A stretch of 43,150 nt of DNA from Timaviella sp038204505 (GTDB lineage Bacteria; Cyanobacteriota; Cyanobacteriia; Elainellales; Elainellaceae): contig JBBRCV010000016.1 of NCBI GenBank assembly GCA_038204505.1, positions 1-43,150 on the forward strand, in the 5' to 3' direction. The notes beneath the pieces are model-generated. The model had not been told where the DNA came from. It saw nothing but the letters and a program-made list of their open reading frames with translations, and did not search any database. Shown in pieces: positions 17,701 through 25,541 of this stretch. Position 1 is the first letter of the stretch; each line of letters opens with the position of its first letter. Position numbers and translations under genes: made by a program.

Positions 17701-18531
17701 GCGCTCTTACTCCACGTTTACGGCGGCATTGGTGGCAACAAAAAAGAACCTGCGGCGGCAACTCCGATCTTCTTCGGTCACTTTTCCTACGGACTGGCAA
17801 CCGTTGTTCACGATCCCCTTAGCGATGAGAAGCGATTCGAGATTCAATATCATCAGGTTTATACCCATAACGGCGACGGTTTAACGGCTGGAACCATTCA
17901 CTGGTCGCGGTATATGGGCGATCGCCAGTTCGGTTGGCTAGGGATTCGTCCAGTTTGCGATATTCTAATTAAGTTTGAGCCGTTCACGGGGACTTTCGAT
18001 ATCAACGGGACGAAGCGATCGGCTCTCAGCAATATGGAGAGTCAGCTAGAGGCAATGACCGCCCGATATCGCATTGGCGATGGCACCGGAGCCACCTATG
18101 TGGGACCTGCCAATAACTGCGCCCAGGATTCTAATCAGGCATTGTTTGCCAGCATTCGCTCTTTGTCTCAGGCGATCGATGCGAATCAAACCCTGTTGCA
18201 AACTTGGCTAACCAATCACCCAGCCCAAGCACAGAATTACCAGCAACTTTTAGATGTAAAGGCAAAGCTATACAGCAAATTGCAGCCTTTAGGTGCGCCT
18301 CGTTCCGATTGGGAAACCAACGAGTTCAACCTAGGCACTACCCTGGAAGATGATCCTCTCCGCAACCTTTGGACTGGCTTGGGCAGTTGGCGAATGCTCC
18401 TACCCCGCAAGGCAAGCGATACAATTGTTCAAGTTTTTCTAGAATATGGGGCATCAGTCTGGGTGCTCCGCACCAATCAGGTCGGCGGATACGATCCAGA
18501 TATCGAACCTATTTCGCCCATGACCCTTTAA
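14755..18531 (+). CDS. Large membrane-anchored alpha/beta-hydrolase-like protein
   Basis: A 1258-residue protein with three parts. Residues 30-190 hold four or five hydrophobic helices (Yip1-like arrangement), followed by a variable, Ala/Gln-rich linker. Residues 290-365 hold two more helices. From about 395 a soluble domain opens with RYIVYLDGVGQSGEAYTPD and contains the nucleophile elbow G-Y-S530-G-G, a candidate acid D580 (LVGEKDGVAG) and H621 (GPVGHQVPGG), an orderly Ser-Asp-His triad for an alpha/beta hydrolase. The last 500 residues are soluble and I do not recognise them. No family name can be given with confidence; a lipid- or ester-acting membrane hydrolase is inferred. The next gene starts 11 bases downstream, indicating an operon. 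Confidence 0.72.
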   Translation: MTDQLLTQFGDLIGGSFGLSQAAFRRLVGLPEGQTLAILVVLAAGLSLAVGQSIILFINRVKPVRFVVSLLLNAVLFVFGFFFLVFSTWLIGWLPGFTQIPWRDLVYALGLSYAPLMFSFLGALPYAGVPILNGLSVWHLLSMVAGVSAIAQVGATNAFAYVAFGWFTLHLLEGTIGQPIAQLGRRLTQSVAGVDLVNKRSELADVVQAGSKTRSAPLRSDPGRSVKVSAGDVATESILRSDAAIPQPFEADIADATPQSAPQSASAALQLPSQDSERLSVRLEHRFQGVHQVIRLGLILLGMLLLFLIVALLMRPIRLSLFTWHENLPRLIRWVFDLTWIGIVAMVFAGLLAPLEALGWWAGWYGDEVDTQGGSHLSSMPGQIMPDQIKSRTRGDRPSRYIVYLDGVGQSGEAYTPDIVDFLQALQPVLPKDMELLQGLMLYSVFNQGLGEGRPLAWVWRLADRMRWENPMALLGLMVNIRNAWVVAVSADKRYGPIYSQGIAQVVYNGLIQQGYRSGDGTPITLIGYSGGAQMSVATAPYLKRALGADIEVISLGGVMSANNQFLKLEHLYHLVGEKDGVAGLGPILFPGRRKWFPLSYWNRALRKGKISEISLGPVGHQVPGGIMDPNAFLPDGQSNLQHTIAIILSILQGHFLITAPPHHRQLSNYELYKQAAVNNYTYYPLNQTVDAQWYRPIAPWMGRLILPQPSERSGLRGVWFEVHHAAPGYESLVGQRVMLRWANDPTVKQWVRAVTHNVNFSVDAEYSSRYGGTIHPERLNRWQQVGPLESLAGSRPTDDFIVMLEGEIEIENLTDNGTALYIYKQPAEITGRYYGLVRFESPIAETDRFQVKHFNIATREFDGATEAVRLPDVVLAQNYGSFPSTTHKLEQSPLNETGWYIYGAKDANGYFVVQSLAPRSLFRLQPDRVVFGNKASYRYVRQESWANAVEQKGRISSVLCVGHRQTEDNQAAIDDWKVGDRALLLHVYGGIGGNKKEPAAATPIFFGHFSYGLATVVHDPLSDEKRFEIQYHQVYTHNGDGLTAGTIHWSRYMGDRQFGWLGIRPVCDILIKFEPFTGTFDINGTKRSALSNMESQLEAMTARYRIGDGTGATYVGPANNCAQDSNQALFASIRSLSQAIDANQTLLQTWLTNHPAQAQNYQQLLDVKAKLYSKLQPLGAPRSDWETNEFNLGTTLEDDPLRNLWTGLGSWRMLLPRKASDTIVQVFLEYGASVWVLRTNQVGGYDPDIEPISPMTL

Positions 18532-18542
18532 AGGAATCGACG

Positions 18543-19484
18543 ATGCTTCGACACATTAAATCTACTATCCTGCCCTCGAAACCAGCACAACTTCTGCTGC
18601 AAATTGGGACAAAGTGGGATCAAGATAATTGCCCTGGTATGGCGGCATCTTTGTCGTACTTTGCGCTTTTCTCATTGTTTCCTATGCTGTTAGTCGTCCT
18701 GAGTATTATCGGTGCATGGATTAGACCCAACACGGAAGCAGCCCGATCGATTCAAGAAGCGATCGAGCGGTTTCTGCCTCCAGAAGTTCATAAGCTGATC
18801 CAAGAAACCGTAGTTGCTCTGAACGAAAATAGTGTTGGGGCTGGAATTATTGGATTTGTCTTGCTCTTATGGGCAGCCAGTTCAGTCTTCGCTATTCTCA
18901 GAAGTTCAGTCAATAAAATTTGGCGATCGCCCAGTCGAGTGTCTGAAGTCGGATCAGTCCCTAAGATGATGCTTTTCTATGCAGCTAACAAACTTTTTTC
19001 TTTTGTGTTGGTGCTAGGAATTGCAGTATTGCTGCTGGCTTCATTAATTTCAAGTATCGCCATCAAAACTATCCTCAAACTGGTCGCCACCTTCCAAGAA
19101 ACTTTTTCTTTCATCCAAGTTGACGAACTGCAATTATCTAAAGGGCTACAGATTAGCTCATCGTTCTTTATTCTGGCTCTGGCTACCTGCGTTTTGTTCA
19201 AAATCTTGCCATCTGTTTATGTCGGTTGGCGTGATGTCTGGTTAGCGGCTCTGATCACCGCTTCGTTGCTAGTTGGATTGCAGCAATTAGTTAGTAATAG
19301 CGTCATCTCGATCGGCACTCACTTTCTTTCCTACGGCGCGATCGGTAGCGTTATGATTCTGTTGCTGTGGATTTTCTTAACCTGCCAAATCTTCCTCTTT
19401 GGCTGCGTTTTCTCCTATGTTTACGCTCATTCTTTTGGGAGCCGACGCAACAGAACGATGAACTCAGATAGCCTACCTTCTTGA
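18543..19484 (+). CDS. YihY/virulence factor BrkB family membrane protein
   Basis: A 313-residue polytopic protein of the YihY/BrkB (formerly RNase BN-like) family. The start is the ATG at 18543, supported by AAGGAA eight bases upstream; the frame is open much further 5' but that part overlaps the preceding gene. Landmarks are the N-terminal DNCPGMAASLSYFALFSLFPMLLVVLSIIG, SSVNKIWRSP, PSVYVGWRDVWLAALITASLLVGLQQL and YGAIGSVMILLLWIFLTCQIFLFG, with six predicted helices. Family function is unsettled; a transporter or lipid-related role has been proposed. It lies 11 bases after the large hydrolase gene. Confidence 0.92.
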   Translation: MLRHIKSTILPSKPAQLLLQIGTKWDQDNCPGMAASLSYFALFSLFPMLLVVLSIIGAWIRPNTEAARSIQEAIERFLPPEVHKLIQETVVALNENSVGAGIIGFVLLLWAASSVFAILRSSVNKIWRSPSRVSEVGSVPKMMLFYAANKLFSFVLVLGIAVLLLASLISSIAIKTILKLVATFQETFSFIQVDELQLSKGLQISSSFFILALATCVLFKILPSVYVGWRDVWLAALITASLLVGLQQLVSNSVISIGTHFLSYGAIGSVMILLLWIFLTCQIFLFGCVFSYVYAHSFGSRRNRTMNSDSLPS

Positions 19485-19584
19485 ATTCTGTGAATGAGGA
19501 ATTCTGTGTGAATGAGCTTAAAGTAATTTAACCGATCGCATCGTTTTGTTTTTGCTTCCGAGTATTTTGCGTCCGAGTATCAAC

Positions 19585-21213
19585 ATGAGTCAAGTGCAGA
19601 CACACCAATTAGGGCGGAAAGGTTTTTGGACACTTGGGTTGACCGTATTTATGGTGGCATATAACGTTAGCGTGATCCCCACCACCATGCCTGCGATCGT
19701 GGCTGATTTTAATACGAGCGTCGGTTCTATTCAAACTATTTTGGTGCTTTTCTCACTGGTTACCGCTGCCTTTGCCCCCACAGTCGAAAACCTGTGCCGC
19801 TTCTACGGTCGAACTCCTGTATTTCTCACGGGCTTAATTTTTTATGGCATCGGGATTGGGCTAACAGCCCTAAGTCCGTCGTTAGGAGTGCTGGCTATCA
19901 GTTTTTCGCTGGTGACGGGAGTCGCTGCCACTCCCTTAATTAGCACCCCCTGGACGGTCGTAGATCTCTTTGTTGAGGGCAAGTCTGGAGAGCAAGCCAC
20001 ACTCATGCTAATTGTAGCTTCGGCACTGGGAGGCTTGTCTGGGGCACTGCTGGGTGGCTTTATCGCCTCACAGTTGAGTTGGCGCTGGGCGTTTTTGCCC
20101 TCACTGGCTGTCTTAATTCTGGTCTGGATATTGAAGCGATCGCTGCCAAAGCTAATTAATCGTAGTGAGCAACCGATCGATTGGATTGGCGGGTTGCTCT
20201 CATTTTTAGGGCTTGGCTCCATCCTGACGGGCATTAGCCTATCGGTAGAATTTGGGTGGTGGGAACCGAAGCGCCTGTTTTCAATTGCGGGGGTGGTGCT
20301 TCCTCCCTTTGCCATCTCGATCGCGCCTACACTCATTGCCGTGGGTATGATTCTTTTGGGATTCTTCATCTTCTGGCAACGACGGCAAGCCGACCAATCT
20401 AAGGCTTCTTTGCTGCGAGGTGGACTTTTGCGAAAGCGAGGCTTTGTGTTAGGAATGCTTGCCTCAATGATGCATACGCTAGTTGTAACAGGTGTGCAAT
20501 TTAATCTCTTTCAGTTTGTGCCGATTGCCATGTCACTTAATCCATTTCGGACTGCGCTCACGGTAATGCCTTATAACCTGAGCATGATCATTGTAGTCGT
20601 GGTCACTTTAAGGTTTTTAGCATTGGGCGATCGCTTTCCGCCCAAATACGTCGTTCACAACGGCATTGGGGTTTTAGCCATTGGGATTGTGGTGCTTCAT
20701 CGCAGCCTGCATCCTCATGTCACCTCATTCCAAATCATGCCGGGGTTAATTATCATGGGGATCGGCTCAGGGTTATTTTTAGCATACATTAGCCGCCTCA
20801 CTTACTCTGCTGCTGCTATCGAGGAGAAACCAGAAGGCTCTGGAATTTACAATCCGGTGCAAAACTTAGGCAGTTCGTTGGGCAGAGATATTCTCGGCAC
20901 AGCACTCATATCTTTCGCCTCTAGAGACATTGTGGACGACATCTTCAAACAGATGGGTCAAACCTTATCGGTAAGCGATCGCAATCAACTCATTACCCAA
21001 TTACAAGAAATGATTCAAACTCTTTCTCAACAAGAAGTGAAAGATGTGCTGGTCAGCAAATTACCGCCGTCAGTAGTGCCATTAATTCACTCGATCAGCC
21101 TTGAAGCGGCAACTTCAGGAATGCAAACTTCACTGCTAATTGCACTGGTGTTCACAGCAATTTGTTTTCTGCTCACCACCACTTTACCCAAGTATCCTTC
21201 ACGACTCTCTTAA
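19585..21213 (+). CDS. MFS transporter, DHA2-like, second copy
   Basis: A 542-residue major facilitator protein counted from the ATG at 19585 (MSQVQTHQLG); a TTG at 19546 in the same frame lacks a ribosome site. About 14 hydrophobic segments are visible. The region after helix 2 (ENLCRFYGRTPVFLTGLIFYGIG) corresponds to motif A, and LSGALLGGFIASQLSWRWAFLPSLAVLI to motif C and helix 6. The long loop before the final helix (SVSDRNQLITQLQEMIQTLSQQEVKDVLV) is typical of the DHA2 group. It resembles the transporter at 10724 in architecture but is not a recent copy. Its spacer carries a direct repeat of GAATTCTGTG (19483-19516). The substrate is unknown. Confidence 0.87.
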   Translation: MSQVQTHQLGRKGFWTLGLTVFMVAYNVSVIPTTMPAIVADFNTSVGSIQTILVLFSLVTAAFAPTVENLCRFYGRTPVFLTGLIFYGIGIGLTALSPSLGVLAISFSLVTGVAATPLISTPWTVVDLFVEGKSGEQATLMLIVASALGGLSGALLGGFIASQLSWRWAFLPSLAVLILVWILKRSLPKLINRSEQPIDWIGGLLSFLGLGSILTGISLSVEFGWWEPKRLFSIAGVVLPPFAISIAPTLIAVGMILLGFFIFWQRRQADQSKASLLRGGLLRKRGFVLGMLASMMHTLVVTGVQFNLFQFVPIAMSLNPFRTALTVMPYNLSMIIVVVVTLRFLALGDRFPPKYVVHNGIGVLAIGIVVLHRSLHPHVTSFQIMPGLIIMGIGSGLFLAYISRLTYSAAAIEEKPEGSGIYNPVQNLGSSLGRDILGTALISFASRDIVDDIFKQMGQTLSVSDRNQLITQLQEMIQTLSQQEVKDVLVSKLPPSVVPLIHSISLEAATSGMQTSLLIALVFTAICFLLTTTLPKYPSRLS

Positions 21214-21324
21214 CGTTTAGCAGTAGAAGCCCAGAAGGAATTTTGGGACAAGTATTTCCAAGCAACGCTTTCCAAATTACAAATTGCGAATTTGTATGAA
21301 GTGTAGGCAACCAATTCTGATACT

Positions 21325-22623
21325 GTGTTTAGAGACACAAAGTCTATATCAGAGTCACTTCAACAAACTGTGAAAGCAAAGCGTCATCTCATTTCTTCCT
21401 TAATTAAGAAAAACAGTCGCACCAGGCGGTATAGAAATAGCAAGCATCTTCAATTACGTTCAAAAGTCCTGCAAAGTCTTATAGGAGGATTGTTAGCGCT
21501 CCTCCTATTACTGGCGGCATTCCCAGCTTATACTCAATCTCCCTCGCCTTCTCTAACCATTTCATCGCCTTCCTCTCCTAGCCCTTCTCCAGTTCCAAGC
21601 ACCGATCCACCACTGCGAATTGCAACCAGGCTCGTCAGACCGGATGCTTTTAAGGAAAACGGGCAAATTGTGGGGTTTAGTGCTGACATCGGACGGAGTA
21701 TTTTAGAGCAATTGCAACGGCAGACAGTGATAAAGACCTATCCAGACGTGCCCGAAATTCTTAATGCTATTCGTTCAGGACAAGCTGACTTGGGAGGGGC
21801 CGCGATCGCCATCACTAGCCAACGAGAACGGGATTTCGATTTTTCTCTGCCTATCCTCTCCAGCGAACTGCAAATGATGGTGCTTGCTCAGCCTAAACCA
21901 GGCTTATTACAGAGTCTATTTGCCGCTTTCCTATCGAGTAATATTTTGCAACTATTGGGCTTTACTGCACTACTCATGCTAATTCCAGCCCATCTCATCT
22001 GGTATTTTGAACGCCCCAAGGAAGGATTAGAGGAAGGAGTCATTGACCATCCATCTTATATACCCGGTATTTTTGAAGGACTTTGGTGGACAATCACAAC
22101 CCTCGTAGCGCAATCTGAAGAAATGCCTAAAGGCGTTCTGGGTAGAATTGTGGCGTTATTTTGGATATTTGTCGGAATTGTTTTTGTAGCATATTTCACG
22201 GCTGCCCTCACGACCGCCCTCACAGTTGGAGAGCTTCAAGGCAATATTCGGGAATTGAATGATTTGGAAGATCGTCGGGTTGCCATTATTGCAGATAACG
22301 AAGCCGTTGATTATCTCCAAGGACGAAACATTCAGCACCTTATAGAGTTTCCCCAACCAGAACAGGCTTTTAAGGCTCTGCTGAGCAATAAGGTTGATGC
22401 TATTGTTGCATCGCGTCCTTTGTTACTCTACTATGCTTCCCATGAAGGCATCGGTAAGGTTGAGATTGTGGGTACGCCGTTCCGAGATCGGTTTTATTCG
22501 ATCGTGATGCCGAAAAATAGCCCTTACCGCAAACCGATTAATCAAGCAATTTTGACCCTTAAGGAAAATGGCACTTATCGAGAGATTTATCAGAAGTGGT
22601 ATGGTATTAACCCTGCGGATTAA
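21325..22623 (+). CDS. Ligand-gated ion channel homologue (GluR0-like, periplasmic binding domain plus pore)
   Basis: A 432-residue protein built like prokaryotic glutamate-receptor channels: signal/anchor helix at about 50-72, first half of an SBP_bac_3 ligand-binding domain (about 90-190), helix M1 (about 200-220), pore loop, helix M3, then the second half of the binding domain to the C-terminus (YREIYQKWYG). The pore region reads EGLWWTITTLVAQSEEMPKG (residues about 252-271), where GluR0-type channels carry the potassium filter TVGYGD; that filter is absent. M3 has AYFTAALTTALTV, the bacterial counterpart of the iGluR SYTANLAAF motif. The start GTG at 21325 has no clear ribosome site, so the N-terminal 40 basic residues are uncertain. 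A substrate-binding protein of amino-acid transport is excluded by the inserted membrane part. Confidence 0.85.
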   Translation: MFRDTKSISESLQQTVKAKRHLISSLIKKNSRTRRYRNSKHLQLRSKVLQSLIGGLLALLLLLAAFPAYTQSPSPSLTISSPSSPSPSPVPSTDPPLRIATRLVRPDAFKENGQIVGFSADIGRSILEQLQRQTVIKTYPDVPEILNAIRSGQADLGGAAIAITSQRERDFDFSLPILSSELQMMVLAQPKPGLLQSLFAAFLSSNILQLLGFTALLMLIPAHLIWYFERPKEGLEEGVIDHPSYIPGIFEGLWWTITTLVAQSEEMPKGVLGRIVALFWIFVGIVFVAYFTAALTTALTVGELQGNIRELNDLEDRRVAIIADNEAVDYLQGRNIQHLIEFPQPEQAFKALLSNKVDAIVASRPLLLYYASHEGIGKVEIVGTPFRDRFYSIVMPKNSPYRKPINQAILTLKENGTYREIYQKWYGINPAD

Positions 22624-22641
22624 TCATAAATCACAGGTCTG

Positions 22642-22669
22642 GTGAGTATGACGAACTCGCCATACTCAC
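22642..22669. terminator. Stem-loop between convergent genes, candidate bidirectional terminator
   Basis: GTGAGTATG (22642-22650) and CATACTCAC (22661-22669) pair perfectly, and an inner CGA/TCG pairing extends the stem past a mismatch. It lies exactly between the channel gene (ends 22623) and the convergent holin-like gene (ends 22690). There is no long T-run, so the terminator role is inferred from position and stem strength. Confidence 0.55.
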
Positions 22670-22689
22670 GTTGCTTTGAATGGTATTCG

Positions 22690-23052
22690 TTAAACAGGGA
22701 CTAAGCCCGTTTGATTTAGGATGGAAAATAGAATCCAGTTAATAATTGACAGGGCGATCGCCCCCAGAATGGCACTACCAATTCCCCATCTCAACCGAAA
22801 ACCTTCGACTAGCCAAGCTGCTAAACCAAAAACAATAACGCTGCCAATAAAAGGAATTAGCCCCAGACTCAGAACCGCTGGAATTGCCCTGAACCAAGTG
22901 GGAAACAAACTATAAAGTCCATTAAATGCGCCAATAATTGTGCCTGCAATCAGTGCTTTAACCGGACTATTAATCTCAACTCCGGTGGGCAGCTTAGAGA
23001 CAATCAACAAACTTATGGCGGTCACAACAATAGAAATCAGAAATCCTGTCAT
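22690..23052 (-). CDS. Phage holin family IV-like (YvlD type) membrane protein
   Basis: A 120-residue protein with four hydrophobic helices (about 3-22, 33-50, 57-80 and 86-112). It resembles the mycobacterial four-TMS holin superfamily IV/YvlD family, as in SPVKALIAGTIIGAFNGLYSLFP and the C-terminal GSAILGAIALSIINWIL. Despite the family name, members are widespread chromosomal proteins, often in envelope-stress contexts, and there are no phage genes nearby. The start ATG at 23052 has AAGG ten bases upstream. The gene is 64 bases downstream of the hypothetical at 23117-23650 on the same strand, so the two may be co-transcribed. Confidence 0.85.
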   Translation of the reverse strand: MTGFLISIVVTAISLLIVSKLPTGVEINSPVKALIAGTIIGAFNGLYSLFPTWFRAIPAVLSLGLIPFIGSVIVFGLAAWLVEGFRLRWGIGSAILGAIALSIINWILFSILNQTGLVPV

Positions 23053-23116
23053 GGTTTGATACCTTGCTTTTAATTAAATAGAACACGAAAACAACCGTTA
23101 TCTTTTCAAGCCATCT

Positions 23117-23650
23117 CTAGAGCTTGAAATCCAACGCATTCTCAATGGATAATAGTGCATCAGATTCTTTGCGGCTGACCCCGCCGCCGCCAATTCTAAA
23201 CATACCGTCTTCTTTAACAGCTTTAGCAACCTGAGTGGCGAGTGCTAAAATCCATTGCTTAAATTCTTCTGCCTGCGCCATTGGTACTTTAGACACCAGA
23301 AGAGTGCTGACCTGGTTAAAGTAAGCGATCGCCTGCTTTTGCCCGTCCGACACACTATCGAAGGTCTGAATTGTTCTCAGCAGCTCAAACTCCTGCTTCG
23401 AGAAAGGTAGTTCTCCCTGAAGTGGCTCTTGTGCCGCAACCTCATTTAAGGAGGCAATCACTGACGTGACTAAATCGCTGGGAACATCCTCTCGCTGTAG
23501 TTCGCTGGCTAAGATCGCAAAGGCTGCTTGTGTTTCTTTGAGGAATGAAACTGGATCAGCTTTGTCTGCAAGGATGACCGTCAAGATGGCTTGCGTAGGA
23601 GATTGCAATAAAGTTGCCCATTCACTATCTGAAAAATACTGCTTCATCAT
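23117..23650 (-). CDS. Conserved hypothetical helical protein
   Basis: A 177-residue soluble, mostly alpha-helical protein; I do not recognise the family. Visible features are an N-terminal SDSEWATLLQSPTQAILTVILADKADPVSFLKETQAAF, two further amphipathic helical blocks, and a C-terminal FRIGGGGVSRKESDALLSIENAL with a glycine-rich turn. There is no signal peptide or membrane segment. Two consecutive ATGs at 23650 and 23647 are both possible starts; AGGGGTTGA precedes them. It is in likely operon with the downstream holin-like gene (64-base gap). Confidence 0.7.
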   Translation of the reverse strand: MMKQYFSDSEWATLLQSPTQAILTVILADKADPVSFLKETQAAFAILASELQREDVPSDLVTSVIASLNEVAAQEPLQGELPFSKQEFELLRTIQTFDSVSDGQKQAIAYFNQVSTLLVSKVPMAQAEEFKQWILALATQVAKAVKEDGMFRIGGGGVSRKESDALLSIENALDFKL

Positions 23651-23830
23651 TCAACCCCTGATCCAAATAACACCTAAACGTTAACTGAAAATTATGAGCC
23701 GTTTCAAAGCCCCTCAAATCCTAATCTAGATAGTCCTAGGCTGAATTACTTCTGCTAATCGCAACTAGGAAACTCAGTAATAGCCCACCAGAATACAGAG
23801 AAATTGTATGAAGGTTATAGGATCTAATCT

Positions 23831-23973
23831 GCGTTGCCGAATAAAGGAACGAACAGCAAAATCCGCCCTCACCCTAGCTCTCCCAAAAGGAGAGGGGACA
23901 AGAGATCTGGCTCCCTTCTCCCTGGGGAGAAGGGCTGGGAATGAGGGCAATTCATACTGACATTTAGCAACGC
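23831..23973. repeat. MITE-like palindromic element, copy 1
   Basis: A 143-base element beginning GCGTTGCCGAATAAAG and ending TTTAGCAACGC, so its termini form an inverted repeat. Inside are two hairpins, one around CTCTCCCAAAAGGAGAG and one around CCCTTCTCCCTGGGGAGAAGGG read as two arms. The same element, in the same orientation and with the same internal order, recurs at 24777-24924. The rest of the 394-base spacer 23651-24044 shows nothing else that I recognise. Confidence 0.85.
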
Positions 23974-24044
23974 CCTAGTTTGTAGAGCGAGCTTAAATCT
24001 GCTCAGAAAGCCAAGCGGCAACCCTAAACTACCAATATCCACAT

Positions 24045-24560
24045 CTAGCGAGATACGTTAATTGCCTTAAGATTGGCATCGCTCCAGCGATCGTAGTAGT
24101 GAGTCTTAAGCAGTTGCTGTGTCGCCTGCTTCAACTCCGATATCGACTGCACGACGAAGTTAATATAGGGGTCTTGTCTCGTTAATACGCCCTCGATATT
24201 AAATAAATCTTGAGGATGTCCGCCAAAGGCAACGAGCTGTGCAGAATGCAAGTGTTCGTTGAGTTGCTTCAGATAAAGCTCGAACGTTGACATGTCTAAA
24301 GCCTCTCGCATCGGATGAATAACTACTAGCACATCCGAGGTCTGAGTCCGGGAAAATTGGTTGAGCGTCGCGATTAAAAGTGAGTCTGAACTAATATCGT
24401 TGAAGTCAAACGGATGAACAAGAAACTGAATTTTATCATTCATTCGTGTTTGTCGAGCAAACGGACAGATCGGCAAATCTCCAAACGCTGCGTGCGATCG
24501 CTCTAACGTATTGCTAATGTATTGAAGCATTTCTTCAATAATCGTTTGCTCATCAAACAT
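24045..24560 (-). CDS. Conserved hypothetical protein, DUF1415-like
   Basis: A 171-residue soluble protein. Its pattern of conserved points (ICPFA near residue 31, a V/I-IHP block near 82, a later GGHPQDLF, and R-x-DPY near 130) recalls the DUF1415 family, in which CPFA and an HP...FHP...R-x-PY series are conserved. The resemblance is by eye and weak, so the family name is a suggestion only. The start ATG at 24560 has AAGGAG nine bases upstream. The gene stands alone between two MITE copies (23831-23973 and 24777-24924) that point the same way. Confidence 0.62.
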   Translation of the reverse strand: MFDEQTIIEEMLQYISNTLERSHAAFGDLPICPFARQTRMNDKIQFLVHPFDFNDISSDSLLIATLNQFSRTQTSDVLVVIHPMREALDMSTFELYLKQLNEHLHSAQLVAFGGHPQDLFNIEGVLTRQDPYINFVVQSISELKQATQQLLKTHYYDRWSDANLKAINVSR

Positions 24561-24776
24561 TGCAATACTCCTTCAGTTAATCAGGACAGTTACAGGTATA
24601 ATCACAGGATTTTATTCATATAGCACTACGCCAACAGCCTAGGACAAGGGGCTTAAGCATCTTGTTTGCACAACGCTTGAGTGTCTTAATGTGGCTTTGT
24701 AGGGCTATACGATAGAATCCCTGGATTATTATAGACGGCTTCAGGTTCAAGCTATCTTCTCAAAGCTAGAAAATAT

Positions 24777-24924
24777 GGCGTTGCTGAATAAAGAGATGAA
24801 CAGCAAAATCCGCCCTCACCCTCACCCTCTCCCAGAAGGAGAGGGGACAAGAGATCTGGCTCCCTTCTCCCCAGGGAAAAGGGCTGGGGATGAGGGCAAT
24901 TACATCCCTGGATTCAGCAACGCC
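24777..24924. repeat. MITE-like palindromic element, copy 2
   Basis: A 148-base element with perfect 13-base terminal inverted repeats, GGCGTTGCTGAAT at 24777-24789 and its complement at the other end. The interior has the CCTCTCCCAGAAGGAGAGG and CCCTTCTCC...GGAAAAGGG hairpins. It is the better preserved of the two copies and carries no gene. It lies in a 498-base spacer (24561-25058) whose remaining parts hold only the regulatory element at 24950-24982 and the promoter region of the lipoprotein gene. Confidence 0.88.
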
Positions 24925-24949
24925 CCTACGTTTAATCACAGGTACCTTC

Positions 24950-24982
24950 TTCCTATGAGTTTCATATAACTGTTGACTAGAA
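24950..24982 (+). promoter_or_regulatory. Direct-repeat regulatory element upstream of lipoprotein gene (copy C)
   Basis: TTCCTAT (24950-24956), GAGT, TTCATAT (24961-24967), then GTTGACT (24972) again show an 11-base period and match copies A (9521) and B (26981) at most of the two leading heptamers and the AGT spacer. It lies about 80 bases upstream of the lipoprotein start at 25059, the same distance as copy A from glsA. It is weaker than A and B and more open to chance. Confidence 0.42.
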
Positions 24983-25058
24983 TTCGTGTGTTAACTGTTA
25001 AAGATTTGCAATAGATTCTCTATTTGTTGATTTTTTGTAAGAACTGAGGCTTTTTATA

Positions 25059-25478
25059 ATGTCTAATCGTGTATTTAGTTTTTTCCTGGCTGCTCTACCT
25101 CTGTCTTTACTGGTAGGTTGCGCGAGTGGACCTGCCCCGTCAACTCAAGACAAGAAAGCGGAAGTATGTACTAATCTAGCGAGATTCGATACCGCAGTCG
25201 CCACGCTCAAAAGCATGAGTCCTAGTTCCACAGTCGGTGATTTTAGAAAGGCGCAAGATCAGGTCAAGACAACGTTTGCTGACCTTAAAGCCTCGGCTAG
25301 CACTGCTCAAGATGCGAAAACAGCAGATTTAGAGGCGGCATATAACGACCTAAACAAAGCTGTTGGAGCCATTCCTAATACTGCCACGCTCAATCAAGCA
25401 TCTGCATCGATCGCCCCTAAAATTTCGGCAGTAGAAGCGGCTGAAGCTCAAATGAAAGCTGGTATGAGTTGTCCGTAA
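25059..25478 (+). CDS. Small lipoprotein
   Basis: A 139-residue lipoprotein of unknown function. The signal peptide ends in the lipobox L-V-G-C21, predicted to be lipid-modified at C21. The mature part is Ala/Lys/Asp/Thr-rich, helical and has regularly spaced alanines (DLKASASTAQDAKTADLEAA), suggesting a coiled helical hairpin. A Cys pair, C37 and the near-terminal C138, could form a disulphide. The promoter region carries the TTCATAT-type element at 24950-24982. Only 63 bases separate it from the next gene, with which it may be co-transcribed. Confidence 0.85.
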   Translation: MSNRVFSFFLAALPLSLLVGCASGPAPSTQDKKAEVCTNLARFDTAVATLKSMSPSSTVGDFRKAQDQVKTTFADLKASASTAQDAKTADLEAAYNDLNKAVGAIPNTATLNQASASIAPKISAVEAAEAQMKAGMSCP

Positions 25479-25541
25479 TCAGAAGTAATCTGATCAAATA
25501 CTGGATGATCAGAGAGGTGTTCAAGCGATCGGGGAAACGTC

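Noticed and set aside
17474..17884. Open frame of 136 codons within the large hydrolase gene
   Set aside because: It overlaps a clearly coding frame on the same strand, has no ribosome site and low-complexity Arg/Ser content, and is an alternative-frame shadow.
10724..21213. The two DHA2 exporters as a recent gene duplication
   Set aside because: Their proteins share topology and family motifs only; the sequences are too different for a recent local duplication.
21482..21508. Strong AGGAGG with a perfect nine-base inverted repeat inside the channel gene
   Set aside because: It encodes the hydrophobic signal/anchor helix (IGGLLALLLLL), and no start codon lies at a workable distance, so it looks coincidental.
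22690..23052. Prophage remnant suggested by the holin-family protein
   Set aside because: No lysin, structural or integrase gene lies nearby, and this family is common on chromosomes without phages.
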